Source: Macrophomina tecta (lineage: Eukaryota > Ascomycota > Dothideomycetes > Botryosphaeriales > Botryosphaeriaceae). From it: a DNA stretch of 64,000 bases. Shown here one piece after another: positions 21,493 to 32,598 of the stretch (position 1 is the first letter of the stretch; every line of letters begins with the position of its first letter). A program made the position numbers and the translations under genes. Where the stretch lies: positions 1,550,001 through 1,614,000 of the forward strand of contig JAKSGN010000007.1 in the NCBI GenBank assembly GCA_024180945.1. The letters are read 5' to 3'. The notes under the pieces were generated by a model. The model did not search any database. It was given only the letters and a program-made list of their open reading frames with translations, and had not been told where the DNA came from.

Positions 21493-23732
21493 TTAATGAG
21501 TGAATCTGAAGTCCAGCCTCTTCGCACCCTCATCCTTGGTGTTTTGGATGTAATCAATCTTCTCCTCGCCCGTCAACTTCGCCCACGCCTCCTCGCGGCG
21601 CTTGTTCTTGGCCACGTAGTAGTACTTCACTACATACAACAGCACAACATTGAAACAGCATATGGCGAGCAAAATCTTGTTGCCGCGTTGGTCTGTCAAA
21701 TCGTCAGCACACGTCTTCCTTTCTCCCGCACAATTTGATCGAGTGGAACTCACACAACGGCCTATCGTCTTCACGATAGATATTGGAGCCGATGATGCTG
21801 CCCGCCTGCACAAACATGTTGTACAGTGCGGCCGAAACGGCCCTGGTGCGCACAGAATTCGAGTTCCTGGAGTTCCAGGCTACGAGGATGGCGTGGCAGT
21901 AGGGATAGGAGAGCAGGCCGGTCAGGAGAGCGTAGCGTACCCATTCGCTGGCGCGGGCGCCCAGGCCAACGAGGGCAGCGAGCCAGGGCAGAATCCAGAT
22001 GTTCGAGAAAGACGAGACGATGGCGCGCTCGTTGACGCGCTCGCTGATCCAGGAGATGATGAGGAGCTGGGAGGTGTCAGTGACAGAAAGGAGATGCTGA
22101 AGGGCGGGTCGCTTACGTTGACGCCGAAGAGGAACTGCGAAGGGATGGTGAGGAGGTTGGCTTCGAAGGTGCTGAAGCCCATCTGGCGCAGGATGTAGGA
22201 CAGGTAGTTTTGCGGCGGGTTTGGCGGGATGTAGTTGGTCAGGCCGACCTGGTCATCGTCAGTGATCATTCTTGGGGCAGGTTTGCGGGGGAGTGAACCC
22301 ACGATGTAGAGCGGCCACAGGTCGTAGTCCTTAAGGCACTTCCACAGACGCTGCAGGTTGACGCCTTGTCGGTTATGCATGTCGCCCTTGGAAGGGTCAT
22401 CGCGGAGGATGCGGTTGACGAGAATCTTCTCTTCGTGTTCGTTAAACCAGCCCTTGCCTCTCAAGCGTCCGGCAGTTTGGCAAGGACCTGGAGGCATTAT
22501 GGCCCAGCTGGCAACTCCGATGACAGTCTGAAATGGTCAGTTGCTATTGTTCCTGTATGCGCAAGGAACCCTACTTACAGTTATGCATCCTTCAATGAGG
22601 AAACTGTAGACACAATTAGTACTGTACCGGGATCGACCTTTAAAAGCAACTTACAGCCACTGCCATCCAGACCAGCCCTGTAATCCTCTCATCTGGAGGA
22701 TGCCAGCAGCAAGGAGAGAACCAATACTGTGTACATACTTAGTCTAACGAACATCTAACGGTGCGGTCGAAATCCTTACATGTTGCACGTGCTGAGCACA
22801 GTCCAGAACCACGACAATCTAATCGGCAGTTCTTTTGTCTTATACCAGTATGTCATGTACAGGACGGTGTCCGGCTGAGGGTCGCATTAGCACGATAACG
22901 ATTCTTCCCCGCAACGGTGGAATAACGTACAATAAATCCACCCATCAGTAGACCAAGGAGGCAACGGCAGACATAATATCCGGTCTTATTCGTGAGACCA
23001 GCCTGCGCTGCAGAGATTATGGACCAGGAAGTAATAATGAAGGGGATCCAACTATGACAGTTTAGCAGAGAACGACTCTACTGAGACGGAGGTGACTCAC
23101 ATGTCTGGGCCAAGCTTCTTGGAGATGAGGCCAGAAGGAAGCTCTGCCGCAAGGAAAGACACCAAAAAAATAGTCTGGCCATAGTTATAGTCGTTGGTGT
23201 CCATTCCCAATTCTTCCAGCATATCATCACTGATGGCTATTGAGTGTCAGCAATGGCAAAGCCGGCATCAATCAAATTTTCCCACGAACCTCGGTTGATA
23301 TTACGTCTGTTGAGGTCCAGAGCTCTACTTCAGCGTTAGCAGAAGTCCAGATAGGGTCAGCTATTCGATTCCGCACGTACACGAACATGAGCCAGCACCA
23401 CACCATAACGCGCAAGTCTACCTGTGCGGTTATTAGCACAACATGCATCCATCGGCCAAACTGGCGTAACTCACCTTCCGTCTGACACGCAGTTCTTCCT
23501 GAGCAGTCCAAGTGAAGGCCGGGTCGAAGCGGTGGCGACCCTCGTACTTTGCATTTTCGTAGATGTTCCTCCAGTAATCCGCAACCTTGGTGTCTGAAAA
23601 GATGTGGTCCCTGCCAGAACCGTAGTCACCTTGGACCTCGACATCGCTAATGGATTCCTCTCTGCTGTCGGTCCCAGCACCATCCTTCACGTCGGAAGTC
23701 TCAGTGGCGTCTTTCCTGTCATTGGCGGCCAT
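21493..23732 (-). CDS. Major facilitator transporter, Dal5/allantoate-permease (anion:cation symporter) type
   Basis: Twelve exons in transcript order: 23475-23732, 23381-23421, 23290-23324, 23237 less one to 23101, 22931-23051, 22780-22874, 22655-22726, 22579-22603, 22303-22527, 22117-22248, 21754-22066, 21493-21692, giving 550 aa. All junctions keep frame and rebuild family sequence, such as ALDLNRRNINRAISDDMLEELG, NYGQTIFLVSFLAAELPS and WIPFIITSWSIISAAQAG. Others are GFIPDTVLYMTYWY, RLSWFWTVLS and the C-terminal VRTRAVSAALYNMFVQAGSIIG. Exons of 41, 35 and 25 nt are very small. Such permeases take up small organic anions (allantoate, ureidosuccinate, nicotinate, dipeptides). Function of this member is open. 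The N-terminus is acidic and cytosolic. Confidence 0.92.
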
Positions 23733-24909
23733 CTTGGGATGGGAGACGACGTTCTGTGGCGGGATAGGGAAGAGCCGATGACAACGTGCACATGCGGAGT
23801 GGCCGGGTATTTAAGATCTGCTTAAATGCAGACCCGAGGACCAGGTAGACGTCGCATCAAGCTCCGCAGCAGAAAATGCGGCAGAATAGTTCCCTACCGA
23901 ATCCGAGCCCGGCCTTGCACCATATCGCGCCATAGGCAGAATAAGGTATAGGGGCCGCCTTAGAGCACGATAGCTGAGCGTGGCAGCTGAATAGCCAAAA
24001 GCTTGAGGGAGTTGGCAACATGTGTTTCTGCGGTGGGAGAGGTCCTTGTCCAAGGCGGTGCTCGGCGCGCCAAGAAAGACGGACGGCGGGCGACCAAAGA
24101 TGCCGTGATTGATACCAAGACTTGCGTGCTGCCCAGCCAGTCGAAACGACGAGATACCATTCGCCACTTTGCCATATGGAAGCTCCAAGCCGGGCCAAAT
24201 TGCCCGTTTCTCTGCTTTGAATGATTTTCCACTGCTTTCCCGCCGCCCGCCAAGACTTATCGGGCTGTGTGAAAAGATAACCGCCCTGCAAGTTGTCGTA
24301 ATATTCACCGTCATTGTCCCGACGGGGACGCCTATCTCTTGTTCAGAAGACGACCCCTAGCCCGGAGGTACAGATGGGTCAGGCCTGCCGTGTCGCGGAA
24401 ACTGGCGTCCAAAGAAGCTCGCTCCAGAGCCGTGATTTCCCCGCAGATCATTACACTTCGATATTTCTCTACATTCGTCCGCTTCTGCATTATCACGGTG
24501 ACACTTAGGAATTTTTGTTTCTGCAAAATCCTTGTCTGCGCTATCTGCCACGCCAGTTTTGCTGCAATTATAAGTTGGCGGTGCTGATGATTACTGTTGC
24601 GATGTCACGAACTTCGAGCTTAGGAAGAGAACAGATGAATCACTTGGAAAGCTCAGGAGAAGATCAAATAAAGTAATAGCACGGAATTCTCCGATTATTG
24701 ACGGCGGAAGGTAAATCCCGAAGTGCTAGACCTCCAACAATCCGAGAAGTAATCAAGCGTTCTCAAAACACTATTACCCCAACGAAAAGCATGCGGGAAA
24801 CCCCAAAGTATATGCGGTCTGCAGATTGAATTTCGCTTCAATGAATCGACTAATTTTATGGCCTACATATCTCACTGCGACCAGAAGCAGAGTACTTGAT
24901 GAACCGGCT
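23733..24909. other. Intergenic region
   Basis: No gene is recognised on either strand. It is the presumed promoter of the permease on its left side. Confidence 0.45.
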
Positions 24910-25779
24910 CTACAAATTCCCGGCCTCGAAATTCTCGGGCAGCACCTCGCTCACCACGCCGGAATCGAGGTCATACACGTAGCTGCCGAATTTGGCAGTC
25001 TCCGGAAAGAAGGGCCACGCCTTGAGCTTTGCGAAATCCTCGGCAATGCTCGCCTCGATGCCCCGTCCTGCGTACAACATCAGCAACGGAAACCCACAGA
25101 ACGACAAATGTCCTGGACTCACCTCTTGAAGGAACCGTAAACCTTGTTCTTGATGCTGGCGGCGTGTTCAGGCGCCCTTTTCGCAAGAACCTTTCTGACA
25201 TCGTCGTCCGTGAAGTTGAGCCCCCGCAATCTGCGCAGCACAGCATCAGTCATAGGCCTCTATTGCTTTACTGCTTCTCTCCAGAGCTCGCCTTAATCCT
25301 TACCCGTGTGTTTGATGATGGCAATGTAGCCGATAGGCAGGACCGAGCCCATGATCTCCAGGCTCCTCAGGACGCCCTCGTTGACTCAGGCACCGGCAAC
25401 GCGGATGATGTGGGCATCCTACAATAATCCCTTATGAGCATGATACAATTGGAAAGCACTAGGGAGGCATCTTACCTCCGGGCTTAAGGCCCAGGACATC
25501 AGGCAAATAGACACGCTGGTGGGCTCAAGTGGCTGCAAGCGGGATGTGTGAGCGCAAGCAAACCCTGTAAACGAGGCACTCGTGACTGACTGATGTAGAG
25601 CGCTCCGAAGTCTGCAGGTGCTGTTGCCACCGCTTCCTTCAGTTTGCCGAATTTAACAGGCCCTCAGCATATTTCTTGTGCTGTGTCAGAACAAGCGAGA
25701 ATCCTGCATGTGAAAAAGATACGTACTCGTTGTGCCGGAGTAGCTCTTGGAACTTTTGCTCTGCCATTGGGAGAGTCAT
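24910..25779 (-). pseudogene. Beta-carbonic-anhydrase-like pseudogene
   Basis: Read on the minus strand, the order is that of a fungal beta-carbonic anhydrase: MAEQKFQELLRHNE, then HKKYAEG..KEAVATAPADFGALYI, VYLPDVLGLKPG, DAHIIRVAG, VNEGVLRSLEIMGS and GYIAIIKHT. It ends with FTDDDVRKVLAKRAPEHAASIKN and a C-terminal KAWPFFPETAKFGSYVYDL. Lesions are several. There is a stop in the NSAN/KEA region unless an extra splice exists. The usual CMDAR zinc-binding stretch is replaced by sequence with a stop. TGA stands after VAGA, where CGA would be expected. A one-base shift follows the zinc-ligand DCGG. The family hydrates CO2. With the CMDAR stretch lost it cannot be active even if spliced. Confidence 0.78.
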
Positions 25780-26682
25780 TTTTGTTCTTTGAGGCGTGGT
25801 GGAAGGAGTGATTGTGAATCTGCTTGAGCGCAGGATCGCTGCTTTATATATACCCTTGCGGACAGTAAGCGGGTAGACAAAACCTAACATTATGACTTGC
25901 AAATTCAACATGACAAGAGGATCTCGAGAGATGTCCGTGTCTCCCAACAAGCCATGGCAAACCTGTGCTTCGCTGTCGGCGTGATTTGTAAGCCTGAAGA
26001 CGTTTGCCGAGGCTGCTTTGAAAACCTGACCTTTAAGGAGGCTTACCAACTCCATCTGGTAGTTGAAATTCAGCGTTATTCCCTGTATATTCCGGAATTC
26101 AAGATGAATAGCATGTTATACACCGCACATCTGCTCTGAACCCGCAATGCCATGAGGTCGAGCCAAGCGTGGATACCACGAGCATCAACAATATGCCAAG
26201 CGTCGTGAGATGAGAAATCTGCGCTGTAAGTGTGAGGCGCGCATCTAGGTAGGATAGGTGACAATCACCCCCTAATAACCCTTGGAAGCGCCTCATAATC
26301 CTCGAGAGGGGTTGAGTGAATCTTACTGCCTTGCAGACTGACTCTCGAATGTTGAATTCTTGAATTCTAAGATTGTCTCGTTGAGACATCTAATGAGGCC
26401 TGATCATCCCGAACCTGTGTGAGACGCCTTCGTATCCTCTTTAGCCAATAATCTGGCATTAAAAGATTCATCCATTGTTGGGAGGTCTTCACACGAGTCA
26501 TGGAGGGAGCAAGCTAAATTCGGATGAATGATGATTAAGCACTCCAAGACTTTCGGCTGCTTGTTGTAGGCGCCGCAAGGGACCATAAGCATTTCTTTGC
26601 CTGTAAACCCTGCCTAGGACGTAGCAAGGCTGCACACTGGAATCGAAGAAGGGCCAAAACTGGGAATGAAATATGCGGAGGC
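25780..26682. other. Intergenic region
   Basis: No gene is recognised. It separates the carbonic-anhydrase remnant from the 3' end of the aldehyde dehydrogenase gene. Confidence 0.5.
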
Positions 26683-28514
26683 TCAGACCCCCTCGACAGT
26701 GAGCGTGCCAGTCTTTGCAACCAGGTACTCATTCACCGCAACATCCTTACCTGACTCCTTCCCGTAGCCTGAGTCTTTCATTCCACCAAATGGAGACTCT
26801 GCTGCCGACGAGTTTCCTGTAGCCATCCACGCTGATTAGTGCCATCGCGTTGAACAGAATCCAGCACGCAGACCGAAGTACTCACCGGTATTAAGCCCAA
26901 TCATGCCTGCCTCCAGGTTCTCAAACAGCCGCCACAACCGATCCACATCCTTAGTGAACGCGTAACTCGCCAAGCCCATAGGCGTGTCATTCGCCATCTT
27001 CACAGCCTCCTCTTCCGTCTCGAACCTATAAAACGCAGCAATGGGCGCAAAGCACTCCTCGCAGCTCACCAGAGTATCATTGCTCATATCTGCCAAGATG
27101 GTCGGCTCAAAGAAGTACCCCTTCGCACAATTCCCCGCCAGACTTTTTCTCCTCCCACCGAGCACTAGCCTCGCGCCCTTAGCCACGGCATCGTCGACTA
27201 GTCGCTCCGCGCGCTCAACGCCACGCGGAGTGGTCACAGGACCGATGGTCGTCTCCGGCGCGGCGCCGTGGCCGACGACGAGCTTGCGGGTCTCATCGGC
27301 GAAGCGCTGGAGGAAGGCATCATAGACGGCAGACTGGACGAGGAAGCGATTGACGGTGACACAGGCCTGGCCTGCGTGGCGCCACTTGAGGCCGAAGAGC
27401 TGGGCCATGGCCTGGTCGAGGTCGGCGTCGTTGAAGATCAGGGCGGGGCAGTTGCCGCCGAGCTCGAGGGTAACCTTTTTGAGGGTGGAAGTGCAGTGGG
27501 ATGTTACGAGCTTGCCGACGCGTGTGGAGCCTGAGCACAGGTTAGATTTGTTCACGCAGGGGAATGCTGACGTCGGCAGATATGTTGCGTTGGATTTCCA
27601 GAGGTATCTACAGTGTCAGACCTACCGGTGAAGGAGACTTTCTTAACAAGTGGATGACAGCAAAGCGCTTCGCTGAGGGATGGCGTGTTTTCCAAACTTG
27701 TTGGCAGTATGTTCAGCACGCCCGGTGGAAATCCAGCCTCAGTGGCCAGTTTGGCGAGAGCGAGTGCTGAGAGGGGAGTTTCGGGCGATGGCTTCACAAT
27801 CATGGTGCAGCCGGCAGCCAAAGCTGCGCCGGCCTTGCGCAGTACCATAGCAATAGGAAAGTTCCATGGTACAAGGGCCGCGGTAACGCCCAGCGGTTGC
27901 TTGATGGTTAACACCCGACGACCGGGAAGTGCGGGAGTGAAGGCAGTTCCCTGAATACGCTCTGCTTCTCCAGCAAACCACCTAAAGGCAAGGTCAGTGA
28001 GCGTTTTGACAAGCGACTCGAGTGCAGCTGACCAAGTAAAGGACAGGGAATATTCAAGCTCGCCAATGGCTTCAGCGAAAGGCTTCCCGGTTTCGTAGAC
28101 CAGGATGGTTGCGATATCATGCTTGTGTTCTCTGATGAGAGCATCCCACCGGTAAAGCCACTGGGCCCGGGTGCGAGGCGAAACGGTGCGGTACTTAAGA
28201 AAGGCTTCCTGGGCGGCCTGCACGGCAGCAGGAACGTCGGCCGCGGAGCTGTTGGTAACCCGAGACCATGGTTTGTCAGTGCCGGGGTCTGCGAGAGAAG
28301 GAACAGGGTCAGCGATCCCCGTTTTCCCAGAGTCTCTTGGTGTCTGATCTCACCGAGAATATCGAATGTAGAACCTGATCCTGCCGAGACCCATTGGCCC
28401 CCAATGTAGGCTTGTGTCTCAAGCAGATCGGGGCGGTCCAGCTGGCAGAATGAGCAATAGCCAAGCCAGTCAGCTATAAGGCGTATATACCTTGAAAGGG
28501 AGCTCGTAAGCCAT
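26683..28514 (-). CDS. Aldehyde dehydrogenase, succinate-semialdehyde-dehydrogenase-like
   Basis: Exons in transcript order are 28491-28514, 28354-28441, 28033-28288, 27626-27981, 26886-27530 and 26683-26816, giving 500 aa. Conserved parts are YIGGQWVSA, VYETGKPFAEA, the cofactor segment QPLGVTAALVPWNFPIAM and KPSPETPLSA. The catalytic Glu is in LELGGNCPAL and the catalytic Cys in GQACVTVNRF. EECFAPIAAFYRF and SPFGGMKDSGYGKE follow. The intron inside YSLSFTW-WFAGEAERI and the one after SFTG are confirmed by restored motifs. The enzyme oxidises aldehydes to acids with NAD(P)+. The VPWNFP and GQACV(T/S)xNR patterns favour the succinate-semialdehyde subgroup, though fungal members have varied substrates. 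It is divergent from the SDR at 28876, with 361 bp between start codons. Confidence 0.93.
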
Positions 28515-28875
28515 GATTGTGTTTGGACAGGAGCAGGTGGTCAGAGGCTAATATCCGCAAATGGAGCGATAGTCAAGGTTGACGGACAAATTACAGAAGC
28601 ACAGCCACCGTGTGGGAGCTGCCAATGTATGTATAGGAAGAGCGGGCCCTGCATGATAACGGTGGAGCGATCGGCAGCTCAGAACGCATCGGGGTTTGGG
28701 GAATCGGGTGCCAAGAAAGGAACCGAGAGAGCGGAACGGGATGCACGGCTCGAGGGCTAGTGAGCCGGACGCATGTCTCTTGTGAAGCGCTGATAACCGC
28801 AGCGCAGCCGGCAGGAATCCTTCCTTCCCCTCGCAATTCCCCGCAATTGCCTCAGCAGAATAACCTTCAGTCACA
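28515..28875. promoter_or_regulatory. Shared intergenic promoter region of the divergent ALDH and SDR genes
   Basis: The two start codons are 361 bp apart and point away from each other, so this short region must hold both promoters. No specific operator was identified. Co-regulation is an inference from position. Confidence 0.55.
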
Positions 28876-29785
28876 ATGGGCCGGCTTGACGGTAAAGTTG
28901 CCATAGTCACCGGTGTGTCCCCAGGCTTCAATGTCAGAACGCGACAGGCTAACGACCAAATCTCAGGCGCTGGCGCTGGGTTTGGCGAAGCGATTGCGAA
29001 GCATTACGCCGAAGAGGGCGCGAAGGTGCTTGTCTGCGACATCAACGACGAGGCAGGCGAGAAGGCGGCAGCCGACTCCGAAGCACTTGCCTTCCAGCAC
29101 GTCAACGTGACGAAGAAGCAAGATTGGGATGCAGCCGTAGACAAGGCCGTGGAGCTATGGGGCAGGGTGGACATTCTGGTGAACAACGCTGGCACCACGT
29201 ACACGAACAAGGCAAGTTTCTTGTCGAACGTAACGAAGACTGGTGGCTCACGACAGGGAGAGAGCAGCCCACAAACGACGTCACCGAGGACGAGTTCGAC
29301 CGAGTGTTTGCCGTCAATGTCAAGGGCGTCTACCTTGGCTGCAACGCCTTCACATCGCAGGTCATCAAGCAGGGCACACCCGGTGCTATCGTCAACATCG
29401 CGTCGGTGGGAGCGCATCGTCCTCGGCCTGGACTGGTGTGGTACAACGCGTCCAAGGGAGCAGTGGCCAACGTGAGTAACACGCGGCGAAAGTGGGAGCC
29501 TGGCTGAACCACTGCCAGGCAACGTTGGGGCTCGCGGCCGAATATGGGCCCAAGCAGATCCGCGTCAACTCGATTTGCCCGCTCGCGACCATGACGGGGC
29601 TACTCGAATCATTCATAGGGTCGGCTATAACGGAGGACGTAAAGGCCAAGATCGTCTCCGGAGTACCATTGGGACGCTTGGGAGAGCTGCGCGACGTCAC
29701 GAACGCAGCGGTGTGGTTGGCGAGCGAAGAGGCGTCCTTTGTGACGGGGGTGAACTTGGACGTGGACGGCGGACGCGCCATTTGA
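28876..29785 (+). CDS. Short-chain dehydrogenase/reductase (classical SDR) with a GC-AG intron
   Basis: Exons are 28876-28912, 28967-29211, 29268-29471 and 29519-29785, giving 250 aa. The cofactor motif is TGGAGAGFG (built across intron 1). Asp at the end of strand 2 (VLVCDIND) favours NAD(H). NNAG, the catalytic Ser in IVNIASVG and the active-site YNASK are intact. The C-terminus has VRVNSICPL-like IRVNSICPLATMTG and VTGVNLDVDGGRAI. Intron 2 (29212-29267) has a GC donor within an AG/GCAAGT context; no GT donor nearby keeps the frame and the motif NKPTNDVTEDEF. The gene sits between ALDH (divergent) and a sugar-porter MFS (convergent, 186 bp). A shared oxidative pathway is plausible: alcohol or sugar oxidised by the SDR, aldehyde by the ALDH. 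Confidence 0.93.
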
Positions 29786-29971
29786 CGCGCCAACGCGTCG
29801 GCCGGGGTCGGCCAAACAGCCAATCAAGTCGCTCTGGGTGTGTTATGTAATTAAATCGTGTCCTCTCTGGGGAGAGCGCTGATGCTACACCACCCGTATG
29901 CTTGAGCGTCTGCTCATCTGCGCCAATTCCGTCTCATCTCGTCACCCTCTGTTTGCCCGGCCGCGCCCTGC

Positions 29972-31931
29972 TCACTCGCGCTTCTGACTGCCCTGCTCGC
30001 TGACGCTCTCGCTATTCCCTTGCGACTCCCTGCTCACCACGATGCCATTGTCTTTGACCACGTCAGCCCCCTCCAGCGCCCGGTCGAGACGCGCCTTCTC
30101 TTCGTCTGTCGCGTCGGTGATGTGCACTGCAACCTCGTCGCCGAAATTCTTGCCGATCTCTTCAAGCGACAACCGAGCCGTCTCGGGCCAGAAGAAATAG
30201 ATGCAAGGCAGGAAGAACGCACTCCAGCAGATGATCACCAGGTAGTACTTCCATCCCACGTTCGCAAATCCAATTGGTGCTGTCTGCAGGAGGATGATCG
30301 TTGCTGTTGTAATCGTGTGTCAGCGCAGTGCCCCGCACCGACAGCTGAGACCTTACATGAGAACTGCCCAAACAGCGACCATCCCATCCCAATCGACCTA
30401 ATCTCTGTCGGGAAAATCTCCGAGACGTACAGGTACATAGTCGTGTCACAGAAGGTACCTTGACACTGCGATTCAGTGGCCAGCTGACCCTTCGCACACA
30501 GGAACACTCACCTTGCATCGCCAGGTAGAGGAACATCATGAGCACTCCGATGGCATTGCCCGCCTTGTTCGTCGTTCCAGCATACTCCGCCGTCATCGCA
30601 GCCAGAATCGATGTGGTTATGACGATTCCCACGAACCCGATCATGTACATTGTGCGTCTTGAATTGACCTTGTCATGCAACCACGCCCCCAGCGGGTTGT
30701 AGATCAGGCCCGCCGTCGTCAGCCACAGTGCCGAGAGCAGCAATGGCATGTAGCCCGTCTGTCCGAGGTTGGTGTAGAGGATGACTGCGTAGTTGTTCTG
30801 CGGCAGCAGCGTTAGCTTTCAACCGGCAAGCTGCAAAGGAGCCAGGCCTTACGATGATCAGTGGGCCACCGAATTCGGCTCCCCATTGCGTGAAGAAGCC
30901 GATGATCATGCGCTTGCGGTAACTTTTCCTCCTGATCACCGCTTTCCACGGACTTCCACCGTACGCAGACAATTTGGTGGCGTCCATGCGAAGTTGCTCT
31001 TTGATCTGGAACAGCTCTTCCTTCGCCGCCATGTCGGCAGGATCATTTGCTGACTTTCTCAGTTTCCGGAGTACCTCGTAGGCTTCTTCCATGTGGCCCT
31101 TGGACGCCAACCAGCGAGGGGATCGAGGAACCCACGGGGATCCAGCAAGCAAGATCAACGGTGGCAGGGTCTGGAAGCAAAGTGGGAAGCGCCAACTGAA
31201 TTCGCTCGGTGCGAAATACATGGCAAATCCAATCCAGCCCGCCAGCATGTATCCGAACACCAAGAAGATGGCATGGTGACCCACAAGCCAACCTCGTGAC
31301 GCCGGATCTGCCATTTCCGAGAAATACTGAATCTCGTCAGCTACCGCAAGTCCTTCGGACAGAATGGCCTACCATCGGGCAAACCGTGACCATTGTGCCC
31401 ACACACATACCCATGATGAACCTGCCCGCTTGGAAAATGCTGCAAAGATGCAACGACTTAGCACATGAGACATTCCCTTCAGCACCGTTAGCCCAACTCA
31501 CCCAAGGCTAGTTGCTCCTCCCTGCAATGCACCTCCGAGAAGGCCAAGCAAACAGCCTATTTGAATGTTACGAATGCGGCCGAAAGCATCGCAGGACCAC
31601 ATCACGATAAGTGTAGCCACCGCTCCGCCGGCGCTGAAGAGGCCATTGGCCGTGGAGATGACTGGAGTGGTCTTGCTGTCATAACCCTCTTCGCCGTTCT
31701 GGGGAAGATTGAAGTACAGGTACCATCCCGGCAGACCGATGGTTGAGCTGATGATGGATGCAGCATAACCGTAGGTCTATCATGCGCATAGAAGAGTCAG
31801 TACGTAGTATTTCTTCCACGACGCCAGCGAGGAAGTCTTCGAAGGGTTATCTAACATACCAGCGATCCTATGGCGATAAATGCGAAAACGAGCTTCCCGT
31901 AACCACTGGTATGGGAGCCGGCCTTCTTCAT
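29972..31931 (-). CDS. Major facilitator superfamily sugar porter
   Basis: Exons in transcript order are 31860-31931, 31502-31776, 31373-31439, 30853-31326, 30512-30797, 30357-30458 and 29972-30303, giving 535 aa. Twelve hydrophobic segments can be traced. Sugar-porter motifs are CDAFGRIRNIQIG after TM2, GRFIMGMCVG, and SPRWLASKGHMEEA before the central loop. QWGAEFGGPLIINNYAVILY follows, with YVSEIFPTEIRSIGMGW and the PETA(R) end motif (FFWPETARLSLEEIG). The canonical D(R)xGRR reads DAFGRIR, a mild divergence. The C-terminal tail is acidic and Ser-rich. It probably imports a sugar or related polyol/acid by proton symport at the plasma membrane. Its position beside the SDR and ALDH suggests it feeds that pathway. 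Confidence 0.92.
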
Positions 31932-32598
31932 GGCGCCTAAGAATAGTCAAGCTTTTCGACCGACCTTTCTCGAGTTTGGAGGATCCTTAGTCCTTCCTAC
32001 GACTTGGGGAGATTTGAGTCGCCTCTCGAACCGACAGCTTATCGAGAGCTGGCCCGGACAACAGGAGCTGAGCTGAACCTGGGTATAAGCATGCCTCACC
32101 CAGCCTATACCTCACTTGAGAGACATGCAGACGGCCCACACTAGCGTTAGTTAGACTACTTCAGAACCGGCATTGATCTTCTCCCGGTGGGGGTACAGGT
32201 GCTCTGTGCAACCCTCGCTTCCCTTCGTTCCCCGAACGGGTACCACTTGGCGCTCGCTACGTACCCGGCAGTGGCTCCATAAGCTTGTGCCGCACATCCT
32301 CATGGTTCTGACTTTTCAGCCCATTTTGCGACGGAATTAACCCTTAAAATGGCGAAGCGGAGAATGGCTCATACGATTTGCGGTCTAGTACCAATCGTCG
32401 GTCTGGGACCCATGTTAGACACACCTGATTTGCGGTGTATACATGAGGAGTAATGATGAACCGCAGAGCGCTATAGCGTCTCACGTGCCAATGAACTTGC
32501 ATAAGGCGTGATCTAACCCCTCTCGTAACGAGCTTGCTGTGCTTTCAGCAGCCACTCTTACCCACCTCAATCTGCGGTCGAGCATCAGCCTATCGAAG
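31932..32598. other. Intergenic region, likely divergent promoters of MFS and cyclase genes
   Basis: No gene is seen. The start codons of the minus-strand sugar porter and the plus-strand cyclase-family gene are 667 bp apart, facing away. Confidence 0.5.
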
